In this document: piece by piece, positions 49,767 to 59,287 of the stretch | Numbering within the stretch: the first letter of the stretch is position 1 | Layout: each line of letters opens with the position of its first letter | Assembly: GCA_038849025.1 (NCBI GenBank) | Contig: JAWCNE010000001.1 | Coordinates: 31,286-95,285 of the forward strand | From: WUQU01 sp038849025 | Lineage (GTDB): Archaea > Thermoproteota > Bathyarchaeia > Bathyarchaeales > Bathycorpusculaceae | DNA: 64,000 nucleotides | Reading direction: 5' to 3' | Position numbers and translations under genes: made by a program | Notes under the pieces: generated by a model | Told to the model about the DNA's origin: nothing | Database searches by the model: none | Seen by the model: the letters and a program-made list of their open reading frames with translations, nothing else

Positions 49767-50510
49767 ATGTTTCAAAGCATGAGAGAGTTCGTAATGATAA
49801 CAGTGTTCACTTTGTTCGTGTGCTTTCTATCCATAATTTTCATTTTTATTCCTAGTTCAAAAGGTCTATTTATCATAGGAGAACCCCTATTCTTTCTTTC
49901 AGCTCTTTTATTTGGGCCTTTCGCAGGAGCCTTTGTAGGCGGTGTGGGATTCGCATTAGCTGACTTGTTACTTGGATATCCTCACTATATAATTGCAGCC
50001 TTAGCTGTTAAAGCTTCAGCCGGATTCATAGTAGGGAAGGTTAACAGATGTGGTGCATATATACATAGATTTTTCAGCATCGCGTCGGACCTACTTTTAA
50101 TTTCGCTTTTCATGCTAGTAGGGATAACCATCTATTCGGGGGATATATACTTTGGATACATCAAAACCTTTTTTCTAGGCGAGGAAGTTTTAAAGTCTGA
50201 TGGTTTAGAAGTATACAAGGGATATATTCCAAATTGGTTTTGGGTAATTGCCAGCATAATAATAACCTTCTTTATTTTCTGGAAAAACTCGAAGGATGCG
50301 CATAATCATAAGTGGACTGGGGTTTCTTTACTAAGCGGATGTCTCATCATAGTTTTTGGATACTTCATTCATGAAACCTTTATACTACCTCAAATTTTTG
50401 GAGTAAAAGTGGATGCTGTAGCCAATTTCTACACACGTGCCGGAGAATCAATTTTAAGCGCAACAATAGCATTCTTGATTAATAAAATAATACACTTTAA
50501 AACTCCTTGA
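49767..50510 (+). CDS. ECF transporter S-component-like membrane protein
   Basis: A 247-aa protein with six to seven transmembrane helices. FIIGEPLFFLSALLFGPFAG followed by AFVGGVGFALADLLLGYPHY (about 35-75) is the signature of substrate-binding S proteins of energy-coupling-factor importers. A large hydrophilic loop with SDGLEVYKGYIPN is near 145. The ATPase and T subunits are not nearby, so it may share a common ECF module. A vitamin or metal is the likely cargo. ATG at 49767 or 49779. Confidence 0.72.
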   Translation: MFQSMREFVMITVFTLFVCFLSIIFIFIPSSKGLFIIGEPLFFLSALLFGPFAGAFVGGVGFALADLLLGYPHYIIAALAVKASAGFIVGKVNRCGAYIHRFFSIASDLLLISLFMLVGITIYSGDIYFGYIKTFFLGEEVLKSDGLEVYKGYIPNWFWVIASIIITFFIFWKNSKDAHNHKWTGVSLLSGCLIIVFGYFIHETFILPQIFGVKVDAVANFYTRAGESILSATIAFLINKIIHFKTP

Positions 50511-50552
50511 AGATTTTAAGGTTTAAATAGCTTAAAAGATGATTCACCTTAT

Positions 50553-50999
50553 ATGAATTCACGTCTGCTTCAATTGGCGATATTCTTCGGAATATTTGGG
50601 CTCGCGCTAACAGTATTTTTAGCAACCGTGTATTATATGCACTTGTTCTCTCTCCAAGGAGTTTCAATAGAGGCAATACGCTATGATGCTTTAATATATT
50701 CCACGGTTGTAGCTTTCTTTACTCTATCATTCGGTTTTGGGGCCGCGGCGTTGGTTGTGTATAAAGAAAGAAAATCTTTTTGGCTAATGCTAGTTTCGAC
50801 GGTTACCGTAGTTATAGGTTACATTTTTCCATGCGAACGATTATGGAAACTGAGCTATACAAACGCTTTAAGTGAAACGATAATTATAGCAATCTTTCAC
50901 TTATGGCTGCTCGTCTCATCAACCATTTTGCTAAAAAAAGCGGTGAACGCTGTGCAAAGTGAATTAAAAAATGTTTTTTCGACTTTTTGTTCTCCATGA
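50553..50999 (+). CDS. Membrane protein of unknown function, four helices
   Basis: A 148-aa protein with hydrophobic segments at about 5-28, 45-73, 83-100 and 113-133. A short Cys-containing FPCERLWKLSY lies between the last two. No known domain is recognised. It follows the S-component gene by 42 nt on the same strand and may be its partner. Its last 36 nt overlap the signal peptidase gene tail to tail. Confidence 0.6.
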   Translation: MNSRLLQLAIFFGIFGLALTVFLATVYYMHLFSLQGVSIEAIRYDALIYSTVVAFFTLSFGFGAAALVVYKERKSFWLMLVSTVTVVIGYIFPCERLWKLSYTNALSETIIIAIFHLWLLVSSTILLKKAVNAVQSELKNVFSTFCSP

Positions 51000-51899
51000 T
51001 CTTACGAAATCGACAAGCTTCCGCGCATTAAACAAAACAAGGATGAGAATTAAAAACTGAAACCATGAGAAGGTTGAAATGCCTAAGCGAGTTCCGCCAC
51101 TCACTTGGCAGTCAATTCTATAGGTCACGAAACCTTGATGCAAGTAAGCTTCATTGCTAAAGCTTTCGTGAAACTGTAGATCGGCGTACATGCCCCTAAT
51201 TGTTGCTTGTGGTGGGCTGGCCCCAGGCTGCCAAAATGTGAAAGACCCCCATAAAGTGAAAAACAAGAATCCTAAAATCAAAAGATTTATGGCGATGAAA
51301 TGAATAAGTCGTAAGTCAATTTTCCATAGCTTTTTATTTTCTTCCAGTGGCTTTACTTCATCGCCGAAACTAGAGAGCAGCATTAAAATGGCGAGAATCA
51401 CCAGAATTGCCAGAATGAAGATGTACATGTTCCTTTCCGAGTGAAATAGTAGGGGTAAATTGCCAAGGTAGGGGATTCTCGCCACAACCTTACCGATGAG
51501 CAGGGATGAATCCCATGGGGAAAATTGATCTTTTTCTCCATGCATGTTGTCTCCAAGCGTCGTAATCAAATAATGTCCCCCTTTATATTCTGTGATGTCA
51601 ACTGCTCTATGAACAATAAGCTCCGTTGGGTTCCGCGGATCCCTAAAAACCAGAACGTCTCCAGTAAATTTATCTGCTTTTATTTGAGCAGGGTCCACTT
51701 TTTGAACTATTATTAGGTCTCCGATGTTTAAGGTTGGAAGCATACTTCCAGAAGCCACTGCTAGTGCCGGATATTCTGTGCCGAGTATTATTTGCGCGCC
51801 GAAATAAAAGCCGAAAACGATTACAAATATTAGGGCAATGGTTAATGCTGCTTGGAAGTACTCATTTTTCCAAAACTTCTTAAGTGCTTCAGCTGCCAA
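50964..51899 (-). CDS. Signal peptidase I (Sec11 type) with extra C-terminal membrane region
   Basis: Cleaves signal peptides at the outer membrane face. After a first transmembrane helix (about 13-33), ASGSMLPT near 50 carries the catalytic Ser, IVHRAVDI near 95 the His, and TTLGDNMHGEKD near 112 the Asp; His in place of Lys marks the archaeal/ER type. PYLGNLPLLF leads to helix 2 at about 158-180. Beyond residue 200 the protein continues with two more membrane segments and a beta-rich loop, giving 311 aa, longer than the usual 170-210. The extra part is unrecognised. Confidence 0.88.
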   Translation of the reverse strand: MAAEALKKFWKNEYFQAALTIALIFVIVFGFYFGAQIILGTEYPALAVASGSMLPTLNIGDLIIVQKVDPAQIKADKFTGDVLVFRDPRNPTELIVHRAVDITEYKGGHYLITTLGDNMHGEKDQFSPWDSSLLIGKVVARIPYLGNLPLLFHSERNMYIFILAILVILAILMLLSSFGDEVKPLEENKKLWKIDLRLIHFIAINLLILGFLFFTLWGSFTFWQPGASPPQATIRGMYADLQFHESFSNEAYLHQGFVTYRIDCQVSGGTRLGISTFSWFQFLILILVLFNARKLVDFVRSWRTKSRKNIF

Positions 51900-52001
51900 G
51901 GTTCTACCTTCTTACTGTTTGAATGTCTTGTTGAATTAGTTTTTCGGGTTTTAAAACTTAACGCTTAAAATCAAAAATAAAGGGGAGAGGATTCAAGATG
52001 C

Positions 52002-52211
52002 CTATATTTCTATGCCTTCTGCGCCTAGTTTGGCTTTTCCCACGACGCCCTTAAACTTCTTACCGCATTTGGAGCACTCGTACATTCCAAATATGGTTAC
52101 CGTGATCCGCATCTTTTTGTCAGGAAATGGAGCTATAAGCTCCCACGTTTTATAGGGGTCTTTAACCTCTGTTCCGCAATCGGGGCAAACATTTTGTCTA
52201 GCTTTCGGCAT
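52002..52211 (-). CDS. Small zinc-ribbon protein (Cren7-like?)
   Basis: A 69-residue basic protein: VCPDCGTEV near residue 8, TWELIAPFPDKKMRITVTIFG near 22-42 (split), YECSKCGKKFKGVVGKAKLG near 44-63. Two CxxC pairs make a zinc ribbon, with a three-stranded sheet between them. It resembles its upstream neighbour at 52239, with which it forms a tandem pair 27 nt apart. The sheet pattern W...IF..C..CGKKFK recalls the chromatin protein Cren7. That link is inference. Confidence 0.75.
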   Translation of the reverse strand: MPKARQNVCPDCGTEVKDPYKTWELIAPFPDKKMRITVTIFGMYECSKCGKKFKGVVGKAKLGAEGIEI

Positions 52212-52238
52212 TCAGAGTCGCCGGCAACGGCCCATATG

Positions 52239-52409
52239 CTAAACTTTCTTTTTGCTTAAGACTTCTCGGAAGGGTTTATGGCATTTCGGACAGTCAAAAA
52301 GTCCGATTTCCAGCTGCATTCTCTTTCCTGATTTGTCTGGGCGTCCAGCCATGGTCCATTTCTTCTTGGGTGTGTTAACAACTGTTCCACATTTCGGACA
52401 TTTAGCCAT
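52239..52409 (-). CDS. Small zinc-ribbon protein resembling Cren7 chromatin protein
   Basis: A 56-residue basic protein (11 Lys and 4 Arg): AKCPKCGTVV, then KKKWTMAGRPDKSGKRM and EIGLFDCPKCHKPFREVLS. The last part lines up with the Cren7 core W...GRKG...IGLF..P..GK.FR..L, but two CxxC pairs bracket the sheet and make a zinc ribbon. GGAGG lies 7 nt before the ATG. If it binds DNA, the aKMT-like methylase at 59677 could modify its lysines. Transcription- or ribosome-associated zinc ribbon is the alternative. Confidence 0.77.
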   Translation of the reverse strand: MAKCPKCGTVVNTPKKKWTMAGRPDKSGKRMQLEIGLFDCPKCHKPFREVLSKKKV

Positions 52410-52601
52410 TTATTTTCCTCCAACATACTCGATAACCATGGTTTCTGATGATGGTGAATAAATAATTTTCCATTGTTTTCGAATAGAAAATCTTTCTTTG
52501 AACAGCATTTTTCGACAAGTTTTTTACAAATGTTTGTGAACGATGTTTGCAAAAGTTTGTTAAAAATCGTTAAACCAAAGTGATAATTGGCACATCTTTC
52601 T

Positions 52602-53111
52602 TTATTGTTCCAAGTTTTTTGAGTACCAGATGTAGGTTTGGCTTTCCTTAAACCCTAGTTTTTCAATAAAACGTATTCCAGCTTGGTTGTTACTTTCCAC
52701 GTCTACTATGGCTATGCGGGCTCCTTTATCCTTAAATCTCTTTTCCAGTTCCTTATACAGCCTTTTGCCAACACCGTGTCTCTGCCTAATCCTTTTTACG
52801 CCAGCCCAAACAAAATAACCATAAGTCCAAGGGCTGAAGGGGCGCCTCAATATTGTTCCTATTACGAATCCAACAATTTTCTTAGGCTTTGTTTCCTCAG
52901 CAACCAAACATAGTTCGGGATCTTCCTGAAAAAGCGAAAGCAACTCGTTTATGTTCCATGTGCGGTAGGTGAACTGCAAACTGTAAGGCGTGAAAATTTT
53001 TTCACTTAAGCGCCAAACTTCAGGAAGGTCCTCCAAAGTCATTTGCCTAATTTCTACATCTGTTTTTCTTTTTCTCGTTTTTCTAGAAGCATGTTTAACT
53101 TTTTTAGCCAA
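52602..53111 (-). CDS. GNAT-family N-acetyltransferase
   Basis: A 169-aa GNAT protein with a basic N-terminal tail (AKKVKHASRKTRKRKTD) before the fold. The acetyl-CoA loop is IRQRHGVGKRLYKEL near 113-127, and GIRFIEKLGFKESQTYIWY closes the domain. RimI-like; possible targets are protein N termini or lysines. The basic tail could hold it on RNA or DNA. It is separated from the zinc ribbons by 192 nt and from PEPCK by 83 nt. Confidence 0.84.
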   Translation of the reverse strand: MAKKVKHASRKTRKRKTDVEIRQMTLEDLPEVWRLSEKIFTPYSLQFTYRTWNINELLSLFQEDPELCLVAEETKPKKIVGFVIGTILRRPFSPWTYGYFVWAGVKRIRQRHGVGKRLYKELEKRFKDKGARIAIVDVESNNQAGIRFIEKLGFKESQTYIWYSKNLEQ

Positions 53112-53194
53112 TATGTTCTCTCCCTTTTACCTTGAAAAAAATAGAAATATAAAGTTATATTTAGATACAAAATGTTTTAAGCATAAAATGAAGG

Positions 53195-55102
53195 TTATTC
53201 TTCTTCGAATTTCTCTGGTGAGACGTAATCGCCGAAGAGTTCCTTAGTCTTAAGCAAGCGTTCACGTTGTTGATCCAATATTTGGAAGAGTTCTTCCGGA
53301 GTGTCGGATACTTTTTCTCTGTAGAAGTTTTTCACCCGCTCAATTTTAGCCAAGTTTTCAGGAACACGAATAGAAAACTGCTTAATGTAGTCTTCCTTTC
53401 TATACTCCTTGTCCAATATCTTTTGGAAAAGTAAGCGCAAATCCTCGTATTTGGGAATTAGACCTGTTGGTGTCCTTAGGGCTCCTACATCTTTGTGCAC
53501 ACGTAGCTCCATCCATTTAACCCAAACATGCTTGTCTCGTGGAGCGTTTAGGAACTCGCCAGTTTCCCTGTCTCTCAGGAAATAGTTAACTCCGAAAATG
53601 AGGGGTACCTTCTTAAGATTCTTTCCGAAGGATAGGTTGTTGCGTATGTTCTGGCCTAGGGGGATGGAGACGAAGTCTTGAACACTCATCATGTTTATTT
53701 CCGGTATGCCTTCTTTACCGATTATTGCGAAGGTTGTTTCAGTTTCTAGGGATGCCCCGTAACAGATGATGCCATGCTCCCAACTGAAGCTTTGCTGGAC
53801 AGGAACGTACGCTTTACCGTCGCGGCCACCGTACATTATACCGCTTAGCTCAACCCCTAAAGGATTATCCAATTCAGGATCGCAATTTTCTAAGGCTTTT
53901 AGGGCTACCGTGTAACGGGCGTTTTTGTGGGCCGGCGGAATGGGATTGCCATGCTCATCTTTTTTGCCCTCCCACCAATACCCCGTATAGTTTATTCCAT
54001 CTTTCGGGAGTTCGCAGCCCATGCCAAGCCAATAGGGCTTGCCATCCTTGACCAAAACATTTGAGAAAATTACTTCACCAGGATTAGTGAGCACTTTAAA
54101 TATTATGGGGTCATCTTTGGGGTTTATGTCCTGAATAATGCCAAATATACCACATTCAACGTTAACTGCGCGGGCAACCGAGTTGATGTTGCGGATGTAG
54201 GCTATGTCGTCGCCCAGTATAGTTTCTCCCGGAAGCATAGCGGTGGAAGTTTTGCCGCAAGCGCTGGGGAAGGCTCCTGCAAAATAGGTTTTGCGTCCGC
54301 CGGGACCATGCACTCCCATAATCATCATGTGCTCTGCCAGCCACCCCTCCTGATTAGCCTTGCGGATAGCAAGACGGAAAGCAAGTTTCTTAAAACCCAC
54401 AGAGTTACCAGCATATTGAGTGTTAACGCTATAAATGGTGTCCTCTGAATAGTCAATGTATACCCGCTTCTTCTCGTGTTCTATGCTAACCATGTTCTCG
54501 TTTAGCTTTCCAGCCGAATGCAGAACACGCAAAAAATTCTTATCTGGTTCCGCTAGACGGAACACTTCATAGCCAGGTCTGAAAAGGAGATATTCAGAGT
54601 GTGCTACATACCAAGAGTCGGTGCATTGCAAACCGAGAATAGTGAATATGGAGTTGGGAGGCCCTAAGGAAACGAAGCGGACAATCATTGTGCGGCCTTT
54701 CATGGCATCCTTAAGAAAACCCTTTACCTCTGCTAAGCCTTCATCCCTATCAATCTGGTTGAGGGCTTTACTAAGCAAGTCTCCTTTAGGCACCAGGTAC
54801 TTGGTAACTTCGCGGTCTCGCCCCTGATCGTAAGGCCCATCAAAGTGAACTGTGTGTCCAGGGACTGCTAAGGGTTTCTCCTCGCCGGTGGCGATCGCTT
54901 GACGTCTAATGTATTCGATGTCTTCAGGGGAGTCGCTGCAGATGAAAATTCTATCGGGGCTGCAAAGTTCCGAGGCTTCAGCAATGAATTGGTAAACTTT
55001 AGGGTTCGCTATGGCGCATAGTTTCTGATAGTCAATTTCACTTAATTTTGGCCTTAACGCTTCAAGGTAGACATTCATTTCTTGCAACTCGCCACTCTTC
55101 AT
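53195..55102 (-). CDS. pckG: Phosphoenolpyruvate carboxykinase (GTP)
   Basis: Converts oxaloacetate to PEP for gluconeogenesis. The 635-aa GTP-type enzyme has FAGAFPSACGKTSTAML near 280 with the P-loop and the reactive Cys, followed by LGDDIAYIR with the metal-binding DD, and RFVSLGPPNS near 143. NYFLRDRETGEFLNAPRDK (split) near 515 contacts GTP. ATG at 55102 overlaps the stop of the asparagine synthetase gene by ATGA, so the two are coupled. Confidence 0.97.
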   Translation of the reverse strand: MKSGELQEMNVYLEALRPKLSEIDYQKLCAIANPKVYQFIAEASELCSPDRIFICSDSPEDIEYIRRQAIATGEEKPLAVPGHTVHFDGPYDQGRDREVTKYLVPKGDLLSKALNQIDRDEGLAEVKGFLKDAMKGRTMIVRFVSLGPPNSIFTILGLQCTDSWYVAHSEYLLFRPGYEVFRLAEPDKNFLRVLHSAGKLNENMVSIEHEKKRVYIDYSEDTIYSVNTQYAGNSVGFKKLAFRLAIRKANQEGWLAEHMMIMGVHGPGGRKTYFAGAFPSACGKTSTAMLPGETILGDDIAYIRNINSVARAVNVECGIFGIIQDINPKDDPIIFKVLTNPGEVIFSNVLVKDGKPYWLGMGCELPKDGINYTGYWWEGKKDEHGNPIPPAHKNARYTVALKALENCDPELDNPLGVELSGIMYGGRDGKAYVPVQQSFSWEHGIICYGASLETETTFAIIGKEGIPEINMMSVQDFVSIPLGQNIRNNLSFGKNLKKVPLIFGVNYFLRDRETGEFLNAPRDKHVWVKWMELRVHKDVGALRTPTGLIPKYEDLRLLFQKILDKEYRKEDYIKQFSIRVPENLAKIERVKNFYREKVSDTPEELFQILDQQRERLLKTKELFGDYVSPEKFEEE

Positions 55103-56088
55103 AGATCATAAACTATGCCAGGGATTTTGGGGAATGGTTGAATCTCGCCTATGTGTTTTGCCCCAACGATCCAGCCGACAAGCCTTTCCATACCTATTCC
55201 TGCACCCGCTGAAGGACGAATTCTTCCTTCTTTTGCTAGCGATAGAAGTACTTTAAAGTTTTCCTTTTTAACCCCGTCTCTTTCCATTTTTCTGACAATT
55301 TTTTGATAGCTCCATTCCCTTTTTGCACCGGACAAAACCTCACCGTATTTGGGAAGAATTAAATCATAATTGTCCCACTTTCCTTTGTCAAAATCTTCAA
55401 AGTCGTAAAATTCTCGTGGAATGTTTGTGACCCAAATAGGTTCTTGGACTTCTAGAGCTATTTGGGTTTCCCAATTTTTCCCATATGCACATTCAAGCTC
55501 CTCCTTGTCGTAAACTTTGAATGGTGTGCTAGGAACATTCAGATGGGTATAACATCCAAGATAGGTCAATTCCTCACGCAGGTTTAGCTTTAGGCTCTCT
55601 ATTAGTCCACAAAGCAGTTTTTCAGCAAAGGCTCTTATGTTCTCTGAAGTTGCGTCCCTAACCTCAAAATCAAGCTGTGTGAACTCATAAGCGTGGATTC
55701 CGCTCTTTGCCCTTTCATTCTTTTCTATTCTTACATTGGGGGATAACGTGAAGAGTTTTGGATAGGCTAAAGAGCAAGCCACCATCTTGTGAACTATCAT
55801 GCTCAGAGTAGTTCTAACGGTTTCTCCGTAAATTTCAACTTCAATACGCTTTTCCAGAGAAGCACCAGGATCTGGCCATAGAGGGTCTGTTGACTTAGAA
55901 AATATTACTGGCAGTAACCATTCAAACCCGTTTTTGACAAACTCTCTTGTGAAATAGCTTAACGTATGCGTCATCACTCGGCTTATACACTTTTTCCTTG
56001 CGAGTTCTTTTTCGGAGAGTTGTTCTAATGGTTTAGGCATTTCGAAAACTTCGCTTTTAACAATTGGAAGGCTTTTGTGGTCGGTCAT
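55099..56088 (-). CDS. Asparagine synthetase of the AsnRS-paralogue type (AS-AR)
   Basis: A 329-aa class II synthetase core without the anticodon-binding domain. Motif 2 region has FTLSPNVRIEK and HAYEFTQLDFEV near 115-150; motif 3 is SAGAGIGMERLVGWIVG near 300. In Pyrococcus abyssi the equivalent protein makes asparagine from aspartate with ammonia and ATP, and the missing anticodon domain matches. It is coupled to PEPCK, the enzyme that consumes the oxaloacetate from which aspartate derives. A tRNA-modifying role is less likely. Confidence 0.85.
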   Translation of the reverse strand: MTDHKSLPIVKSEVFEMPKPLEQLSEKELARKKCISRVMTHTLSYFTREFVKNGFEWLLPVIFSKSTDPLWPDPGASLEKRIEVEIYGETVRTTLSMIVHKMVACSLAYPKLFTLSPNVRIEKNERAKSGIHAYEFTQLDFEVRDATSENIRAFAEKLLCGLIESLKLNLREELTYLGCYTHLNVPSTPFKVYDKEELECAYGKNWETQIALEVQEPIWVTNIPREFYDFEDFDKGKWDNYDLILPKYGEVLSGAKREWSYQKIVRKMERDGVKKENFKVLLSLAKEGRIRPSAGAGIGMERLVGWIVGAKHIGEIQPFPKIPGIVYDL

Positions 56089-56321
56089 CTTAATTCCAGC
56101 TCGTCTTTTGTTTAAAAAGACAGACTATTTTATAAATTTTTTATGAAAAAAATTAAAATTTTTCCAATAAGCCTTAGCATTCTATGGCATATTAACGTAA
56201 TATTTTCAATGTTGTGCACACCCATTTAAAGAGTGGGAACATAGATTCTTTACAATACTCTCCAAAATGCTTTTACTTTCCATATGTGTTTATTCTTTTG
56301 GCATTTGAGGTTTAACTGAGC

Positions 56322-59198
56322 TTGGAACATCGTCCCAAGAATGCTTTTGAATTGCTTGTTAGGCCTGTTCGAAGGCTTGTTGAGCAGAGGGGGTTCTCTA
56401 AACCTACAGAACCTCAGGAAAAGACTATTCCAAAGATTCTTGAGGGCAAGAATGTTCTGCTTATTTCGCCGACTGCCACGGGTAAGACGGAAGCGGCCTT
56501 TTTGCCAGTTTTAAGTATGCTTCTTCAAGAGCCTGCGGCTCCCGGTATTAAAGTTCTTTACATCACGCCTTTGAGGGCTTTAAATCGTGACATGCTTGAG
56601 AGGCTTGAGTGGTGGTGTAACAATTTAGACGTAAAGTTGGCTGTTAGACACGGAGATACAGAAACAAAAGAGCGGGCGAGGCAAGCACGAAGCCCTCCAG
56701 ATGTTTTAATTACAACTCCTGAGACTTTGCAGGCGATTTTGTCCGGTTGGGTTATGCGGCAGCATCTGCAGCAAGTGCGTTGGGTTATAATTGACGAAGT
56801 GCATGAAATGGCTGACAGCAAAAGGGGGAGCCAACTTTCTCTAGCCTTGGAAAGGCTCAGGGCAATGATTGGAAGAGACTTCCAAATAATAGGGTTATCC
56901 GCCACAATTGGAAGCCCTGAGAAAGTTGCTCAGTTTCTTGTGGGGAATGGTAGAAGCGTTGAAATTGTTAGGGTTCCAGTTGCTAGGAAAATGCGTCTTA
57001 AAATCGTTTTTCCAAAGCCGGAATCTGAGGATTTTAGGCTTGCTGAGCAGCTTTATACTCATCCGGAAGTGGCGGCGAGGCTTAGGATAATCCGTGACTA
57101 CATAAGCAAGCATAAATCCGTCCTCCTATTCACAAATACAAGAGCCATATCAGAGGTTTTGGCAAGCAGGTTTAAAGTTTGGGATATAGACTTCCCTGTT
57201 TCGATTCACCATGGCTCGTTAGCAAAGCCTTCCCGCATAGCGGCGGAAAGAGGGTTAAAAAACGGTGAATTGAAGGGGCTTGTTTGTACAAGCAGCTTAG
57301 AGCTTGGCATAGACGTTGGCCGAATAGACCTAGTCATACAGTATATGAGTCCAAGGCAGGTTACGAGGCTTATACAACGCGTGGGCAGAAGCGGCCACAG
57401 AATTGGACGCATAGCTGAGGGAATAATTGTGACAATGGATTCTGACGACACGTTGGAGGCTTTAGCCATAGCTAGGCGCGCCCTAAAAGAGGATTTAGAG
57501 CCTGTTGATATTCCGCCTAAGCCTTACGATGCTTTAGCCCATCAAATTGCCGGTTTACTTCTAAAGCAGAAGAGGCTTGAGTTTAGCGAAATTTTGGAAA
57601 TGTTTAGAAACGCTTATCCCTACGCTGATTTGACCATGGAGGATGTTGAAAAAATTCTTAGGTATATGCATCAGCGTTTCCCACGTTTAGCGTGGGTTTC
57701 CTTTGAAGATAAAGTGGTCTTAAAGCCGCGGAGGACAAAAGCGCTTTTTGAATATTATTTTGAAAATTTGTCTATGATTCCTGAAGAGAAGCAGTACCTT
57801 GTAGTCGACGAGTCAAGCGACGCGGCCATAGGAATTTTAGATGAAGCTTTTATGGCTGAATACGGCAAGCCTGGAATAAAATTCATTATTAGAGGAAGCC
57901 CGTGGCGAATCCTCCACATCTCTGAAGACAAAGTTTACGTAAAGCCTGTTGACGATCCATCAGGGGCTATACCAAGCTGGATAGGCGAAGAAATCCCTGT
58001 GCCCTTTGAAGTGGCGCAGGAAGTTGGCTACATTAGAAGTTTTGTCGAAGAGCAAATGCGGAAAGGCTTATCCCCAGAAGAAATTGCCGTTAATCTTAGT
58101 GAGCATTATCCTGCTGATAAGGAGACTATTTTAAGCGTTTTAACTGAGATAATTGAGCAAGCTGCTTCGGGAATTCCGCTTCCATCGGATAAACGAATAA
58201 CTGTGGAAGACTGGGACGAATTTGTAATAGTTCACGCGCACTTCGGTTCCCTGGCCAACAGAGCCTTAGCCCAGCTTATGGGGCAGCTTCTTTCCGAAAA
58301 AATTGGATATGGCATAGTTGTTCAACACGACCCGTATCGCATATTTATCCAGACCATGGGAGCTGCAAATGCAGAGCAAGTAGTCGCATTGCTAAACGAG
58401 ATGGGCGGTATGGGCGAACAAGCCATAAGAGAATCCTTAACGAGGGCAACTGTAAAGACTGGGCTTTTCAAGAGGAGAATGATTCATGTTGCAAGGCGTT
58501 TCGGAGCGTTGGAAAAATGGGCTGACTTTAGCAGCGTAAGTCTTCAAAGGCTTTTGAAAAGTTTTGAAGGAACCCCAATATTCGAAGAAGCCCTAAAAGA
58601 AGTTTTTACAAAGGACTTGGACTTGGAAAGGCTTATCCATGTTTTAGGGAAAATCCGCAAGGGCGAAATTCAAGTGGAAAAAGTTGAAACTGGCGGAAAC
58701 GCCACTCCAGTAGCTCGCATTGGCATTGAACGAGTCAGCATGAAAACGGACTTGATACCGCCTGAAAGGATGCGCGCAGTACTCATCGAATCCGCCAAAG
58801 CTAGGCTGCTGAACGAAACCGGAAGCTTCATCTGCACGAACTGTTGGAGCTACATGGATATGATACGGGTTAAAGACTTGCCAGCAAAACCAAAATGTCC
58901 AAAATGCGGCTCCACGGCTATAGGTCTTCTAAAAGTTGAGGAAGAGAGGATTATGCCTCTTGTCGAAAAGAAGGGAGAAAAACTTACGAAAAGCGAAGAA
59001 AAACTGCAGCGGCAAGCCCTTCAAACAGCCCATTTAATGGCGAAGTATGGAAAGGCTGCTGCCGTGGCCTTGTGCGCCAGAAAGGTTCAACCCTCAGACG
59101 TTAAGGAGGTTCTTGAAAAGGAACCCACGCTCAGCGACAGATTTTACGAGCTTGTTCTTGAAGCTGAACGCAAAGCCATAAGCAAAAGATTTTGGTAA
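56322..59198 (+). CDS. lhr: Lhr-type ATP-dependent helicase
   Basis: Superfamily 2 helicase of 958 aa. Walker A SPTATGKTEAA (50-60), TPLRALNRDM (Ia), TTPETLQAIL, DEVHEM (II, about 160), LSATIG (III), TSSLELGIDVG (V) and QRVGRSGHR (VI). The winged-helix and beta-barrel Lhr core follow. A C-terminal zinc ribbon (CTNCWSYMD ... CPKCGST, about 845-880) is also present. TTG start at 56322. It unwinds branched DNA or RNA-DNA hybrids in repair. Confidence 0.95.
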   Translation: MEHRPKNAFELLVRPVRRLVEQRGFSKPTEPQEKTIPKILEGKNVLLISPTATGKTEAAFLPVLSMLLQEPAAPGIKVLYITPLRALNRDMLERLEWWCNNLDVKLAVRHGDTETKERARQARSPPDVLITTPETLQAILSGWVMRQHLQQVRWVIIDEVHEMADSKRGSQLSLALERLRAMIGRDFQIIGLSATIGSPEKVAQFLVGNGRSVEIVRVPVARKMRLKIVFPKPESEDFRLAEQLYTHPEVAARLRIIRDYISKHKSVLLFTNTRAISEVLASRFKVWDIDFPVSIHHGSLAKPSRIAAERGLKNGELKGLVCTSSLELGIDVGRIDLVIQYMSPRQVTRLIQRVGRSGHRIGRIAEGIIVTMDSDDTLEALAIARRALKEDLEPVDIPPKPYDALAHQIAGLLLKQKRLEFSEILEMFRNAYPYADLTMEDVEKILRYMHQRFPRLAWVSFEDKVVLKPRRTKALFEYYFENLSMIPEEKQYLVVDESSDAAIGILDEAFMAEYGKPGIKFIIRGSPWRILHISEDKVYVKPVDDPSGAIPSWIGEEIPVPFEVAQEVGYIRSFVEEQMRKGLSPEEIAVNLSEHYPADKETILSVLTEIIEQAASGIPLPSDKRITVEDWDEFVIVHAHFGSLANRALAQLMGQLLSEKIGYGIVVQHDPYRIFIQTMGAANAEQVVALLNEMGGMGEQAIRESLTRATVKTGLFKRRMIHVARRFGALEKWADFSSVSLQRLLKSFEGTPIFEEALKEVFTKDLDLERLIHVLGKIRKGEIQVEKVETGGNATPVARIGIERVSMKTDLIPPERMRAVLIESAKARLLNETGSFICTNCWSYMDMIRVKDLPAKPKCPKCGSTAIGLLKVEEERIMPLVEKKGEKLTKSEEKLQRQALQTAHLMAKYGKAAAVALCARKVQPSDVKEVLEKEPTLSDRFYELVLEAERKAISKRFW

Positions 59199-59287
59199 TT
59201 GGTTAAGACTTACAACAACTTTTAAATGGGAGACCACCTTAATGTGGGTGAACAGCGCATTCAAGGTTTAAGGAGAGAAAAGTAAAC

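Noticed and set aside
52440..52460. Box C-like TGATGATGG upstream of the zinc-ribbon gene
   Set aside because: It stands alone without a matching box D at a suitable distance.
56225..56250. Hairpin CCCATT/AGTGGG before lhr as a terminator
   Set aside because: Short stem with a wobble pair and no T-run after it, and no gene on that strand ends there.
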